This document shows, piece by piece, positions 10,084 to 19,130 of a stretch of 36,254 nucleotides of DNA; the stretch's first letter is position 1; every line of letters starts with the position of its first letter. Both the position numbers and the translations under genes were made by a program. Origin of the DNA: Helicobacteraceae bacterium (lineage in GTDB: Bacteria > Campylobacterota > Campylobacteria > Campylobacterales > SZUA-545); assembly GCA_031288475.1 (NCBI GenBank), contig JAITRJ010000036.1:1-36254 (forward strand), written 5' to 3'. Below the pieces are notes generated by a model. The model was not told the origin of the DNA, did no database searches, and was given only the letters and a program-made list of their open reading frames with translations.

Positions 10084-11190
10084 GTGGAAAAAATTGCTCT
10101 TTATCAACCGCCGATAATCAGTATTGAAAAAAGGCATCTGAATCTTGCATTAAAGGGCGATCGCGGGGAGCTGCTGGAGGAGTTTGAGACGAGCGTAGCG
10201 CGAAAGCTCGGCGTCCCCTATGTAATTGCCGTGGCAAATCCAGTGCTGGCAATGCATCTTGCGCTCTGCGCGCTGGATATGAAACGCGGCGACAAGATGA
10301 TTACCACCGTAAACGCGCACCCCGGCGTTGGTCAGACGATCAGGCAGTTTGATTCGGAGCTTATCTTCTGCGACATCGAATCCGATACCTTTAATATCTC
10401 CTTCGACCTGATCGAGCCGCTTCTGGAAGACACCCGTTCCAAAAGGGTGCGCGGCATTATATGCTCGCTGACGGCTGGGCAGGCAGGCGATTTTAAACGG
10501 CTTTACGCAATAGCGCGAAAACGCGGCATGATAACGATCCTTGAGGGATTTGGCGCTTATGGGCTGGAGATGCGTTTCTCCGATAAAGAGCCTGATTTAT
10601 ACGTTACATCCATTGTGCCGCTGGAACTGCCGGCCGGCGCGAACATCGGGATCATCGCCACCTTCAGCAAAAAACTGCGTGACCGCGCCGCGCTGATCAG
10701 AAATTACGCCTTGAACTACACCACCTCGTACATATACGATATGGTGGAAGTTGGATACGCCTATATGCCCAGCGCCATCGATCTTGCGTACGCTATCAGC
10801 CTTCTGCCTTTCGTCGAAAAGGCTATCGCCCGCCGCCGCGTCATTGCCCGCCGCTATGATCGCGCGTTCGCGCAGTTAAAACACGTAACGCCGCCGGTAC
10901 GAAAGTACACGCACGCCTATGCCGCTTATATCGTGAAGATCGATAAGAACCGCGATGGTTTCGCCAAGTCGCTGATCGACAAAGGGATCACGGCGGAGGT
11001 GAACTACATTCCTCTGCACCTTATGAGCTACTACCGATCAAAATACGCGATCAAAATTACCGATTTCCCAAGGGCGCTTACAAATTATCAGAGTATTCTC
11101 TCCATCCCCATCTACTCCGCTATGAAAGACAGCGAGGCAAATCGGGTGATTAACGCCGTAACTGAGATCGATCAAAGCCGTATATGGTAA
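10084..11190 (+). CDS. DegT/DnrJ/EryC1/StrS-fold protein (aminotransferase-like, apparently lacking PLP residues)
   Basis: Overall DegT/PseC-like pattern (YVIAVANPVLAMHLALCAL; YDMVEVGYAYMPSAIDLAYAISLLPFVEKAIARRRVIARRYDRAF) with an altered active-site block TSIVPLELPAGANIGII. GTG start with AAGGAG upstream. Confidence 0.8.
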   Translation: MEKIALYQPPIISIEKRHLNLALKGDRGELLEEFETSVARKLGVPYVIAVANPVLAMHLALCALDMKRGDKMITTVNAHPGVGQTIRQFDSELIFCDIESDTFNISFDLIEPLLEDTRSKRVRGIICSLTAGQAGDFKRLYAIARKRGMITILEGFGAYGLEMRFSDKEPDLYVTSIVPLELPAGANIGIIATFSKKLRDRAALIRNYALNYTTSYIYDMVEVGYAYMPSAIDLAYAISLLPFVEKAIARRRVIARRYDRAFAQLKHVTPPVRKYTHAYAAYIVKIDKNRDGFAKSLIDKGITAEVNYIPLHLMSYYRSKYAIKITDFPRALTNYQSILSIPIYSAMKDSEANRVINAVTEIDQSRIW

Positions 11191-12083
11191 TTTTCTTTGA
11201 GCGGCTGCTCTTTGACCCAAAAGGGTTTTGGCAGCGGCTGATCGTCTTTTTGCTTTCACCGCTCGGTTTTCTTTTAGGCGAAATCTCCTACCGTCTGATG
11301 CTGAGAAAAAAACCGGTTGATTTTGGGATAAAAACGCTCAGCGTTGGGAACCTTACCGTGGGAGGAAGCGGGAAAACTCCGCTTACCGCCGCGATCGCCG
11401 CGCTGCTGCCAAAACCCGCCGTTATCCTTCGCGGCTATGGCAGAAAAAGTTCGGGTCTGATCGTTGTGGACAGAGAGACACCAATTGAAACGGCGGGCGA
11501 CGAGGCGCTGCTGTACAAACGCCTCGCGCCGCACGCTGTCGTGATTGTAAGCGCCGATCGAAAGGACGGGATTTTGAAGGCAGTGGAGCTTGGGGCGGAG
11601 CAGGCGCTTCTGGACGACGGCTTCCGCCACAGGGAGATCAAAAAGCTGGATCTCCTTATCCGCCCTAACCCAGAGCCGCTAAACCGCTTTGTCCTGCCTG
11701 CCGGCGCGTTCCGCTTGCCGGAAAAAGCCTATGCTTTAGCGGATATCGTCGCCGTTGAATCGATCGACTTTATCCGCGTAAGTGCCGTTTTGAACCCCGC
11801 AGATCGGATGGTTCTGGTAACGGCGATATCGCGGGCGCATAGACTCGATCCGTTTCTGCCAAAAGGGGTGATAGCAAAATACTCGTTTGGAGATCACCAC
11901 CTCTTTTCCCGCTCCGAATGCGAAAGAATTATTAAGAGGCACGACGCCGATTCGCTGCTGGTTACGGAAAAGGACGCGGTGAAGCTGGAAAGCTTTGGTT
12001 TCAATCTGAGCCTTCTTAAGCTTTCGATCAAACTGAGCGAAACCTTAAAAAGTAAAGTTTTGCGCTACTTCCTCACTGCATAA
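11184..12083 (+). CDS. lpxK: Tetraacyldisaccharide 4'-kinase
   Basis: TLSVGNLTVGGSGKTPLTAAIAALL, ILRGYGRKSSGLIVV, GDEALLYKRLA, LLDDGFRHREIKKLDLL: LpxK signature blocks. Confidence 0.93.
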   Translation: MVIFFERLLFDPKGFWQRLIVFLLSPLGFLLGEISYRLMLRKKPVDFGIKTLSVGNLTVGGSGKTPLTAAIAALLPKPAVILRGYGRKSSGLIVVDRETPIETAGDEALLYKRLAPHAVVIVSADRKDGILKAVELGAEQALLDDGFRHREIKKLDLLIRPNPEPLNRFVLPAGAFRLPEKAYALADIVAVESIDFIRVSAVLNPADRMVLVTAISRAHRLDPFLPKGVIAKYSFGDHHLFSRSECERIIKRHDADSLLVTEKDAVKLESFGFNLSLLKLSIKLSETLKSKVLRYFLTA

Positions 12084-13240
12084 TACGAAGTTGGCAAGAT
12101 TTGCCGCGCCTTTCTGGCTCTGTGCGTCAGCTTTGCCGCCGATACGATCAAGGCAGGCGTGCTTCGCTCGCTTTCGGGTGCGGGGCGATCTCGGAGATGA
12201 CGCTTAAGATCACCGTTCTTTTGCTGGTGGAAGAGCAGAATAAAAAGGGCGGGTTACCGAGCGGTCATCTTTTTTCGCCGCAGCCGCTTAAACGGCTGAG
12301 TGAGAGGGAGGCGCCATTACGCCGCCGCTATCGCTTCGTCGATTCGGAATATTGAAGATGGCGGAAATTCTACGCCGCGGTTGAAACCTTTATCTTCGGT
12401 TGCGCCGCGTTTGGGCTCGCGATCGCCTTCGGCGGAGACTCAAGAAGCAGTAGCTGGAAATTGGAATACTGAATTATGCAAAATCCCAAGATTATGCCAG
12501 TCGACGAACCGGTGATGAGAATGATCCCTTTGGAACAGAGAAGACGGGCGAGATTTAACCGCGCTGATAAGGGATATTCGGTTTGGCGGTGGAGCGCGAT
12601 ATGGAGTTATACGCGTGTTCAACGCCAAAGTTACCGTGCTGTACGAAACGAGGATCGGCGCTTATGGAGAGATCGACGCAGAATATTCAGAACGACGGAC
12701 TGGTTTAAAAGGGCATAACAGCGGATCGCTTTTTGCGAAGATCCACGCCGGACCGGTGAAGATTGAATCGTTTGCGGACGCGCTTCACGAGGTGTATGTA
12801 ACTGGTTATGAATGGACGCGAAACCGCGTTATGCTTCTGATCGTCCTTCTTGGAGATACAATCACCGCGCTGAAAAACAGATTACTTCAATCTGGCGGAC
12901 ATACTGCGCGAATATGAGCAAACAGCCATTTGATCTTGGAAACGATAGAAGGAAATATCTTTTTAACAAAAAGAGAGCGGGAAGGAACGTTAATCTTTTC
13001 CGCCGCGCAGATGGGCTTTGGCAAGAAAAACAGAGGGATAAAGCTGAATTCAGAGGCAGCGGTAATTATAAATTCATTGACTATCAAAGGGACAAGAGAA
13101 GGTACAAACGTTATGGAGCTGATGTCGCCACTGCGCCACTGTTAGAAGATTTAATATACGGCGTGGCGCGGACGATCGATATGGTGCAGATTGAAGCGAT
13201 TTCCGGGCGGGGCTAACCCAACCCCGTGATAAATATAAAC
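12084..13240 (+). other. Coding-poor segment with fragmentary overlapping ORFs (probable decayed gene(s))
   Basis: No single ORF spans it. Peptide-like stretches switch between forward frames (e.g. FNAKVTVLYETRIGAYGEIDAEYSERRTG..., TIEGNIFLTKREREGTLIFSAAQMGFGKKNRGIKLNSEAAVIINSL). Confidence 0.4.
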
Positions 13241-13241
13241 A

Positions 13242-13260
13242 CGCCCTCATAAAGAGAGCG
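13242..13260 (-). terminator. Possible terminator downstream of rpsI
   Basis: Minus strand CGCTCTC-TTTAT-GAGGGCG followed by TGTTTATATTTATC. Confidence 0.4.
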
Positions 13261-13273
13261 CAACAATCGACAT

Positions 13274-13690
13274 TTACCGTTTTGAGAATTGCGGGCTTCT
13301 TCGCGCCTTGTGCTTACCATATTTTTTACGCTCTACCACGCGCGAGTCGCGGGTAAGCAAACCATACGGCTTCAACACGGAACGAAAATCCCCCTCAAAC
13401 TGCGACAGCGCCTTGCTGATGCCATGCCGCAAAGCGTCCGCTTGCGCGGAGTAACCGCCGCCTTGCGTAAACGCGCTTATATCCACCGAGCTTTCCTGCT
13501 TTGTCAGCCGTAGCGGCTGCATCACGCGCATCTTGATTGCTTCGTGTCCGCCCAGCCAAGTGTCTAGATTCAGCCCGTTGATCATCAGCTTGCCAGTACC
13601 CGGCGTCAGCCGCACTTTCGCGATCGCTGTTTTGCGCTTGCCTGTGGCGTATGTATACGCCTGTTTTGTCTGTTTGCCCACTTTGCTCAT
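13274..13690 (-). CDS. rpsI: 30S ribosomal protein S9
   Basis: [20 protein letters not shown]...[22 protein letters not shown]...[25 protein letters not shown]. Confidence 0.97.
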   Translation of the reverse strand: MSKVGKQTKQAYTYATGKRKTAIAKVRLTPGTGKLMINGLNLDTWLGGHEAIKMRVMQPLRLTKQESSVDISAFTQGGGYSAQADALRHGISKALSQFEGDFRSVLKPYGLLTRDSRVVERKKYGKHKARRSPQFSKR

Positions 13691-14115
13691 TGATTCGCCT
13701 TTATCTGCGCCGTATGCGGATGTTCGTTTGAAGCGTAAACTTTCAGTTTTTTAAGCATTTCGCGTCCCAAATGGTTCTTTGGCAGCATACCGCGCGCGGC
13801 AAGCCTGAAGAGTTTTTCGGGGTTTTTTGCCAGCAGTTCGCCGCTCTTTTCGCTCTTTACGTGTCCGGTAAATCCCGTATGGCGGCGGTACTCCTTCTGC
13901 TGTTTCGTCTCCGTGCTGAAACGCACTTTTGAGGCGTTGATCACCACCACAAAGTCGCCGCAGTCCGCATGCGGGGTGAAACCGGGCTTGTGTTTACCGC
14001 GCAACTTCACGGCAATTTCGCCTATCAGACGTCCAAACGGCTTGTCCGCAGCGTCTATCAACAGCCATTCGCGCCGTACGGTCGCGGCGTTGAGGCTTTC
14101 TGTGAGTTTGCTCAT
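13687..14115 (-). CDS. rplM: 50S ribosomal protein L13
   Basis: [50 protein letters not shown]...[10 protein letters not shown]...[19 protein letters not shown]; start assigned to MSKLTES (14115). Confidence 0.96.
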   Translation of the reverse strand: MSKLTESLNAATVRREWLLIDAADKPFGRLIGEIAVKLRGKHKPGFTPHADCGDFVVVINASKVRFSTETKQQKEYRRHTGFTGHVKSEKSGELLAKNPEKLFRLAARGMLPKNHLGREMLKKLKVYASNEHPHTAQIKANQ

Positions 14116-14291
14116 ATCTACTGCCTTTTTCTGCAAATAAATGCGTGATTATAACCGCGCTGTCTTAAGCTCTACTTAATTTATGTCTGGTTTAAGATTG
14201 TTTTTCTCATCATATCCTGTCGAACTCTCTGTTCACGCGGGTTCAGCCATATCCACGGGTTTTGATTCTGGCTTTTGAGCGGTGTTTGAAA

Positions 14292-14320
14292 ATCGTCTGA
14301 TCGCGCGGCGATCAGACGAT
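14292..14320 (-). terminator. Perfect hairpin overlapping the pseI stop codon, terminator-like
   Basis: 13-bp perfect arms ATCGTCTGATCGC/GCGATCAGACGAT with 3-nt loop; on the minus strand followed by TTTTC. Confidence 0.55.
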
Positions 14321-15364
14321 AAGATCAAAAGATACGGCAGTTCCCCGCACAATGTCGCGGGCGGCTCTGCGCCCAACCACCAGGTTCAGCGTTTTTGGTG
14401 GCAGTCCATAACCCGGGCGGATTTTGCCTATATGATCGCGGCGGATTGTTTCGCCCTCTTTGAGATCGCGGATAAAGTACAGCGAACGCCTGAATATCAG
14501 GTTTCCACGCTCCATTTTTGATGGAGCGGATTTGCCTTCCCCCAGCGCGCAAAAGACCTCTTTTACTGCTGTCGAAAGGCGCTTAAACTCACCTGCTGTC
14601 GCTGAAAAACCGCTGTCTACGCCGCCGTTTTCGCGGCTGTCCGTAAAATGCTTTTCGATCACACCCGCGCCCAGAGCAACGGACGCGATTGCGGCGGAGA
14701 TTCCTTTTGTGTGATCGGACAGCCCTATAACCGTCTTGAATCGCCGCGCAAGCCGTTCAATCCGCCGCAGATTTGCCTCCCGGAGAGGAGTCGGATATGC
14801 GCTCACGCAGTGAAGCAGGATCGGCGCTCTGCCGCCCGCCTCAATTGCTGCGTTTACGCTCTCTCTGATTTCCTCCTCGTCAGCCATTCCCGTAGATATG
14901 ATAAGCGGCTTTCTGGTGGAGGCGGCGTAGCGCACCAGATCCAGATCGTTTATCTCGAAACTCGCAATCTTGTAAGCGGGCGCGTTGAGGTTTTCCAGCA
15001 GATCGACGCCGCTTTCATCAAATGGTGTCGAAAACAGCGTAATGCCGATCTTGCGCGCGCGATCAAACATAATCTTGTGCCACTCTGGCGGCGTCTGGGC
15101 GGTTTTATACAGATCGTAGAGCGTATAGCCGTTCCATAAACCGCCCCTGATGACAAACTCTTCCCGCGCGCAATCGATCGTCATCGTATCCGCGGTGTAC
15201 GTCTGTATCTTCACCGCGTCCGCGCCGCTCTTTTTCGCGATCTCAATCAGCCTTAAAGCGCGTTCCAGCGATCCATTGTGATTTGCGGAGAGTTCGGCGA
15301 TCAAATAGGGGGGGGACCCCCCCCCAATCTTGCGGTTATCTATCGAGATAGATAACCGACCCAT
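14312..15364 (-). CDS. pseI: Pseudaminic acid synthase (NeuB family)
   Basis: PPYLIAELSANHNGSLERALRLIEIAKKSGADAVKIQTYTADTMTIDC, STPFDESGVDLLE, SDHTKG, C-terminal SAF domain (RSLYFIRDLKEGETIRRDHIGKIRPGYGL). Confidence 0.9.
   Translation of the reverse strand: MGRLSISIDNRKIGGGSPPYLIAELSANHNGSLERALRLIEIAKKSGADAVKIQTYTADTMTIDCAREEFVIRGGLWNGYTLYDLYKTAQTPPEWHKIMFDRARKIGITLFSTPFDESGVDLLENLNAPAYKIASFEINDLDLVRYAASTRKPLIISTGMADEEEIRESVNAAIEAGGRAPILLHCVSAYPTPLREANLRRIERLARRFKTVIGLSDHTKGISAAIASVALGAGVIEKHFTDSRENGGVDSGFSATAGEFKRLSTAVKEVFCALGEGKSAPSKMERGNLIFRRSLYFIRDLKEGETIRRDHIGKIRPGYGLPPKTLNLVVGRRAARDIVRGTAVSFDLIV
15308..15325. repeat. G8-A-C9 homopolymer inverted repeat inside the pseI 5' coding region
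   Basis: Plus strand gggggggg-a-ccccccccc (15308-15315, 15316, 15317-15325); encodes GGG-S-PP in pseI on the minus strand. Confidence 0.95.
15334..15357. repeat. Perfect inverted repeat at the pseG/pseI overlap
   Basis: GGTTATCTATC-GA-GATAGATAACC: 11-bp perfect arms, 2-nt centre; contains the pseG stop codon and codons 3-10 of pseI. Confidence 0.95.
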
Positions 15365-16748
15365 CCTCGCCTCTCGCCTTTACAAACCGCAGCCCGTCAA
15401 AAACTTTGCAGGCGGCGGCGTTTGACGGCAGAACCTTTGCAGACAGCGGCACGTTGCCGAGCTGATTTACGAAAGTTTTTAACGCCAGCCCAAACGCCTT
15501 TTTACCGATGCCTCTGCTCCTCGCATAGTTGCTCAGCGCGAAAGATATCTGCCACTCGTTTCCGACACGCTCAAAACGGACAAATCCGACCGCAAGCGCC
15601 GCCTTGATCACGTAAAAGCGCGTAAAGGATCGATCGCTGAGCCAGCCGGTGAACCATTTGTGGTACTCATTCGGATCGATCGCGCTCAATCGTTGCATGT
15701 TGTCGCGTACGCATTTTTCATTCTCCAGATCGAAGAGCCACTTTTCGTCCGTTTCGGCAACCTCCCGCGCCGACAGCTCCGTATTTTCGCTCAACATCAG
15801 AATCTCCGCGACTCTCTGCGCGCCAAAGCCATCTACCAGGGCGCGCATCTTCGGAATAATCTCCGTTTTTACGCCGGCGCGCACGATCTCCTGCAAAGCC
15901 CGCGTGATATGATCCGTATCCACCCGATCGCGATAGCCCAGATACCTGATAAGCCCCCGTCTGTCAAGCTCTTCGGACAGCCCGCGCTGATTATCAGCAA
16001 TCGCCACAACGATGCTGAAAAGCCCCATAGCACACCGCTCGTAGCTTGTGGCTCCTCCGGCGCCGATTGCCAGATCGCATTCGTTCATCAGCGAGGCGAG
16101 GCTGGTCAGGTTTTCGTGAATGTGGATATTCCTGCCTTTTTTAGCCAGCTTGCGCACCATTTCCTGATGAACGCCGCTGGGTACGATCTCAAGCGATATA
16201 TCGGGGCGCCTGAGAGTAAGATAGGCGTCGATTGCCCTGCTCGTGAAGTTGTCCCTGTCGGCGTTGCCGAAATAGACAAATATCTTCTTGATCATACTTG
16301 TGCGCTCTCGCTTGATAATCATTGAGTACTCTGGCTGCAATAGGGCGTATCTCGTGCCCAAAAGCTGAACGCAGCGCTCGGGGACAAGCGTTTTATAGCG
16401 CTCGGCGCTCGCGTTCACGTTTTGATCGAGAAGATAATCCGCCATATGCTTTCTGTTCGCCAGATCGTCGATCACAACCACGCGCTTGCAGAAAACGTGC
16501 ATCTTGTTCTCAAACTCGTGATCGAGCGAGTACTGATCAACGACCAGATAATCAAACAGCTCGCTCACCTTGCTTGTAACGCTAAAACCGCTCTGGGTTA
16601 CGCGGTTGCGTAGGACATCGTCAATCGCGTCACACATAAAAACGGATTTTGCTCCGAGTTTGCGCAGCGCGTTTGCGAGGGTAAGGCAACGCATCAGATG
16701 CCCACTGCCAATCTCTGTCGAAGCGTCAGCTCTAAATAGGAATTTCAT
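15336..16748 (-). CDS. pseG: UDP-2,4-diacetamido-2,4,6-trideoxy-beta-L-altropyranose hydrolase (PseG) fused to a C-terminal GNAT acetyltransferase (PseH-like)
   Basis: N-term FLFRADASTEIGSGHLMRCLTLANAL...DQYSLDHEFE; GAGGATSYERCAMGL; C-term KWLFDLENEKCVRDNM...WFTGWLSDRSFTRFYVI...NYARSRGIGKKAFGLALKTF...PSNAAACKVFDGLRFV (GNAT-like). Confidence 0.85.
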   Translation of the reverse strand: MKFLFRADASTEIGSGHLMRCLTLANALRKLGAKSVFMCDAIDDVLRNRVTQSGFSVTSKVSELFDYLVVDQYSLDHEFENKMHVFCKRVVVIDDLANRKHMADYLLDQNVNASAERYKTLVPERCVQLLGTRYALLQPEYSMIIKRERTSMIKKIFVYFGNADRDNFTSRAIDAYLTLRRPDISLEIVPSGVHQEMVRKLAKKGRNIHIHENLTSLASLMNECDLAIGAGGATSYERCAMGLFSIVVAIADNQRGLSEELDRRGLIRYLGYRDRVDTDHITRALQEIVRAGVKTEIIPKMRALVDGFGAQRVAEILMLSENTELSAREVAETDEKWLFDLENEKCVRDNMQRLSAIDPNEYHKWFTGWLSDRSFTRFYVIKAALAVGFVRFERVGNEWQISFALSNYARSRGIGKKAFGLALKTFVNQLGNVPLSAKVLPSNAAACKVFDGLRFVKARGEDGSVIYLDR

Positions 16749-16797
16749 AAATCGTAGTAAATCAGAAATTAAATAAAATTACAAAAAAGGGCGGTCG

Positions 16798-17706
16798 ATG
16801 AAATTGGCGGTGATCGGGGCAGGCAAGTGGGGAGTAGCGTTGCACAACGCATTGCGGCAGGTGGACAAGGACGCCGTAATCACCTCTCGCAAACCCAAAA
16901 ATCTGGCAAATTTTACCGATGAGGCAAGCGCAATCGGCGCGGAGATGATTGTAATGGCGCTGAGCACGCAATCGACGGAGGGTTGGCTTAAAGAACATTT
17001 CCGATTCAACAATCAGGCTGTTCTGGTTTGCAGCAAGGGGATTGAGACCAGCGGCGGCAGATTCTTAAACGAGATATACGAGCGGTTCGTTCCAAGAAAA
17101 AATCTGGCGTTTTTAAGCGGTCCGGGTTTTGCGGCGGAGGTGATTCAAAATCTGCCTACCGCGCTTACAATCGCGGCGGCGGACGAACGGATTGCGGTGC
17201 GGTTTATGAGCTGTTTTCCAAAATGGATCAAAACCTACCGCACAAACGATGTGATCGGCGTGGAAGTAGCTGGCGCGTATAAAAACGTAATCGCGATCGC
17301 TGCCGGTGTGTGCGACGCGCTCAATCTCGGCAGCAACGCGAGGGCGGCGTTGATCACAAGAGGGCTTGCCGAGATGACCCGTTTTGGGATAAAATTCGGC
17401 GCGAAGCTGGAGACGTTTTTAGGACTTTCCGGTGTGGGTGATTTGGCGCTTACTGCAACAAGCGCCCTATCCCGAAACTACAGAGTTGGTCAGGCGCTGG
17501 GAAACAACGAACCGTTGAACGCTGTTCTGGAGCGGCTGGGAGAGGTGGCAGAGGGAGTGCCGACAGCGCAGGCGATCGTTATGCTCTCCGAAAAAAACAA
17601 ACTTTACACCCCTATCGCTAAAGAGGTGGTAGCGGTTCTGGACGGCAAGGAGCCGTTAAGGAGTCTTCAGACGCTTTTAGAGCGTACAAACGAGAAGGAG
17701 TTCTAA
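16798..17706 (+). CDS. gpsA: Glycerol-3-phosphate dehydrogenase [NAD(P)+]
   Basis: KLAVIGAGKWGVALHNAL, FLSGPGFAAEV, GAYKNVIAIAAGVCDALNLGSNARAALITRGLAEM, GLSGVGDLALTATSALSRNYRVG. Confidence 0.95.
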   Translation: MKLAVIGAGKWGVALHNALRQVDKDAVITSRKPKNLANFTDEASAIGAEMIVMALSTQSTEGWLKEHFRFNNQAVLVCSKGIETSGGRFLNEIYERFVPRKNLAFLSGPGFAAEVIQNLPTALTIAAADERIAVRFMSCFPKWIKTYRTNDVIGVEVAGAYKNVIAIAAGVCDALNLGSNARAALITRGLAEMTRFGIKFGAKLETFLGLSGVGDLALTATSALSRNYRVGQALGNNEPLNAVLERLGEVAEGVPTAQAIVMLSEKNKLYTPIAKEVVAVLDGKEPLRSLQTLLERTNEKEF

Positions 17707-17709
17707 ATA

Positions 17710-18945
17710 ATGGAAGAATTCTTAATTGCTGTGAAAAAGGCATCGCGCGTCGCCGCACAGCTTGGCGGCAGAGCGCGGACCGAAATGTTAAACGAGATGG
17801 CGGAGGCGCTGAAAAGCAGAAAAGAAGCCATTTTAAGCGCCAACGAGCAGGATGTTAAAAACGCGCGCTCCAACGCTCTCTCTTCGGCGATGATCGATCG
17901 GCTTTTGCTGAACGATCGAAGGGTCGACGAGATGGCGGAGGCGATCGGCGAAATTGCGGCGCTTCGCGATCCGCTGGGCGGCGTGATCGATGGCTGGACA
18001 AATCCGGACGGGCTTAGGATCGAGAAGGTTAGCGTGCCTATAGGCGTAGTGTGCGTGATATATGAATCGCGCCCGAACGTGACAGCGGACGCAGCGGCGC
18101 TTTGCCTGAAAAGCGGCAACGCGGCGATCCTCAGAGGAGGAAAAGAAGCGGCAAATTCCAATGAAGCGATCATATCGGCGCTGCAGGAGGCGCTTTTGCT
18201 GCGCGCTCTGCCGCCGGAGATGATCGCCGCGCCGCCCGATAACTCGCGCGAAGGGATAAAGGAGTTGATCGGTCAGAACCGATATATCGATCTGGTCGTG
18301 CCGCGCGGTGGCGCGGGTTTGATCCGCTTTGTGAGTGAAAACGCCGCCGTGCCTGTCGTGAAGCACGACAGAGGGCTGTGCCACCTCTACATTCACAAAA
18401 GCGCCGATTACGCAAAGGCGGAGAACATAGCGATCAACGCGAAAGTACAACGCCCCAGCGCGTGCAACGCGATCGAAACGCTGCTGATTGACGCGGATAT
18501 AGCGCCGTACTTTTTACCCCGCCTGAAAACGGCGTTCGATAGGGAAAAGACGGAACTTAGGGGATGTCAGAGCTGCCGCGCGATTATTGACGTGAAAGAA
18601 GCGGCAAGCGACGACTGGGCTATGGAGTATCTGGATAACATCCTCTCAATAAAGGTCGTTTCCGGTATAGACGAAGCGCTTGATCATATCGCCGCGTACG
18701 GTTCGATGCACAGCGAGGCGATTATCGCGGAGAGCGGCGGTGCGATCGAGCGGTTTTTGAACGAGGTAGACGCGGCGTGCGTCTATGCCAACGCCAGCAC
18801 TCGCTTCACCGACGGCGGGCAGTTTGGCTTCGGCGCCGAGGTCGGCATCAGCACCAACAAGCTACACGCGCGCGGACCGATGGGCGTCAAAGAGCTTACA
18901 ACGTACAAGTACCGCGTCTGTGGAAACGGTCAGGTCAGGATTTAA
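17710..18945 (+). CDS. proA: Gamma-glutamyl phosphate reductase
   Basis: GVVCVIYESRPNVTADAAALCLKSGNAAILRGGKEA, PRGGAGLIRFV, HDRGLCHLYIHKSADYAKAENIAINAKVQRPSACNAIETLL, STRFTDGGQFGFGAEVGIST. Confidence 0.96.
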   Translation: MEEFLIAVKKASRVAAQLGGRARTEMLNEMAEALKSRKEAILSANEQDVKNARSNALSSAMIDRLLLNDRRVDEMAEAIGEIAALRDPLGGVIDGWTNPDGLRIEKVSVPIGVVCVIYESRPNVTADAAALCLKSGNAAILRGGKEAANSNEAIISALQEALLLRALPPEMIAAPPDNSREGIKELIGQNRYIDLVVPRGGAGLIRFVSENAAVPVVKHDRGLCHLYIHKSADYAKAENIAINAKVQRPSACNAIETLLIDADIAPYFLPRLKTAFDREKTELRGCQSCRAIIDVKEAASDDWAMEYLDNILSIKVVSGIDEALDHIAAYGSMHSEAIIAESGGAIERFLNEVDAACVYANASTRFTDGGQFGFGAEVGISTNKLHARGPMGVKELTTYKYRVCGNGQVRI

Positions 18946-18947
18946 AA

Positions 18948-19121
18948 GTGCCGTATATAAACATAAAGCTCGCCGGAGAGCTTTCGATCGAGCAGAAACG
19001 GGAGATCGCCAAAGAGGTAAGCGCCGTAATTGATCGCGTAACGGGTAAACCATGTCGATCGTGCTATATCGTTTTTGACGAAGTCAGGCTACTAATTGGG
19101 CTAAAGGAGAGGAAATTTTAA
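18948..19121 (+). CDS. 4-oxalocrotonate tautomerase family small protein
   Basis: GTG-CCG start gives (M)PYINIKLAGELSIEQKREIAKEVSAVIDRVTGKPCRSCYIVFDEV; Pro1 and spacing typical of 4-OT. Hidden within the longer ORF 18777..19121. Confidence 0.75.
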   Translation: MPYINIKLAGELSIEQKREIAKEVSAVIDRVTGKPCRSCYIVFDEVRLLIGLKERKF

Positions 19122-19130
19122 GCGATCAAG

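Noticed and set aside
14137-14280. Intergenic region scanned for tRNA/ncRNA
   Set aside because: No cloverleaf-compatible sequence or conserved motif seen.
15660-16325. 221-aa plus-strand ORF opposite pseG
   Set aside because: Shadow ORF; pseG has clear domain signatures.
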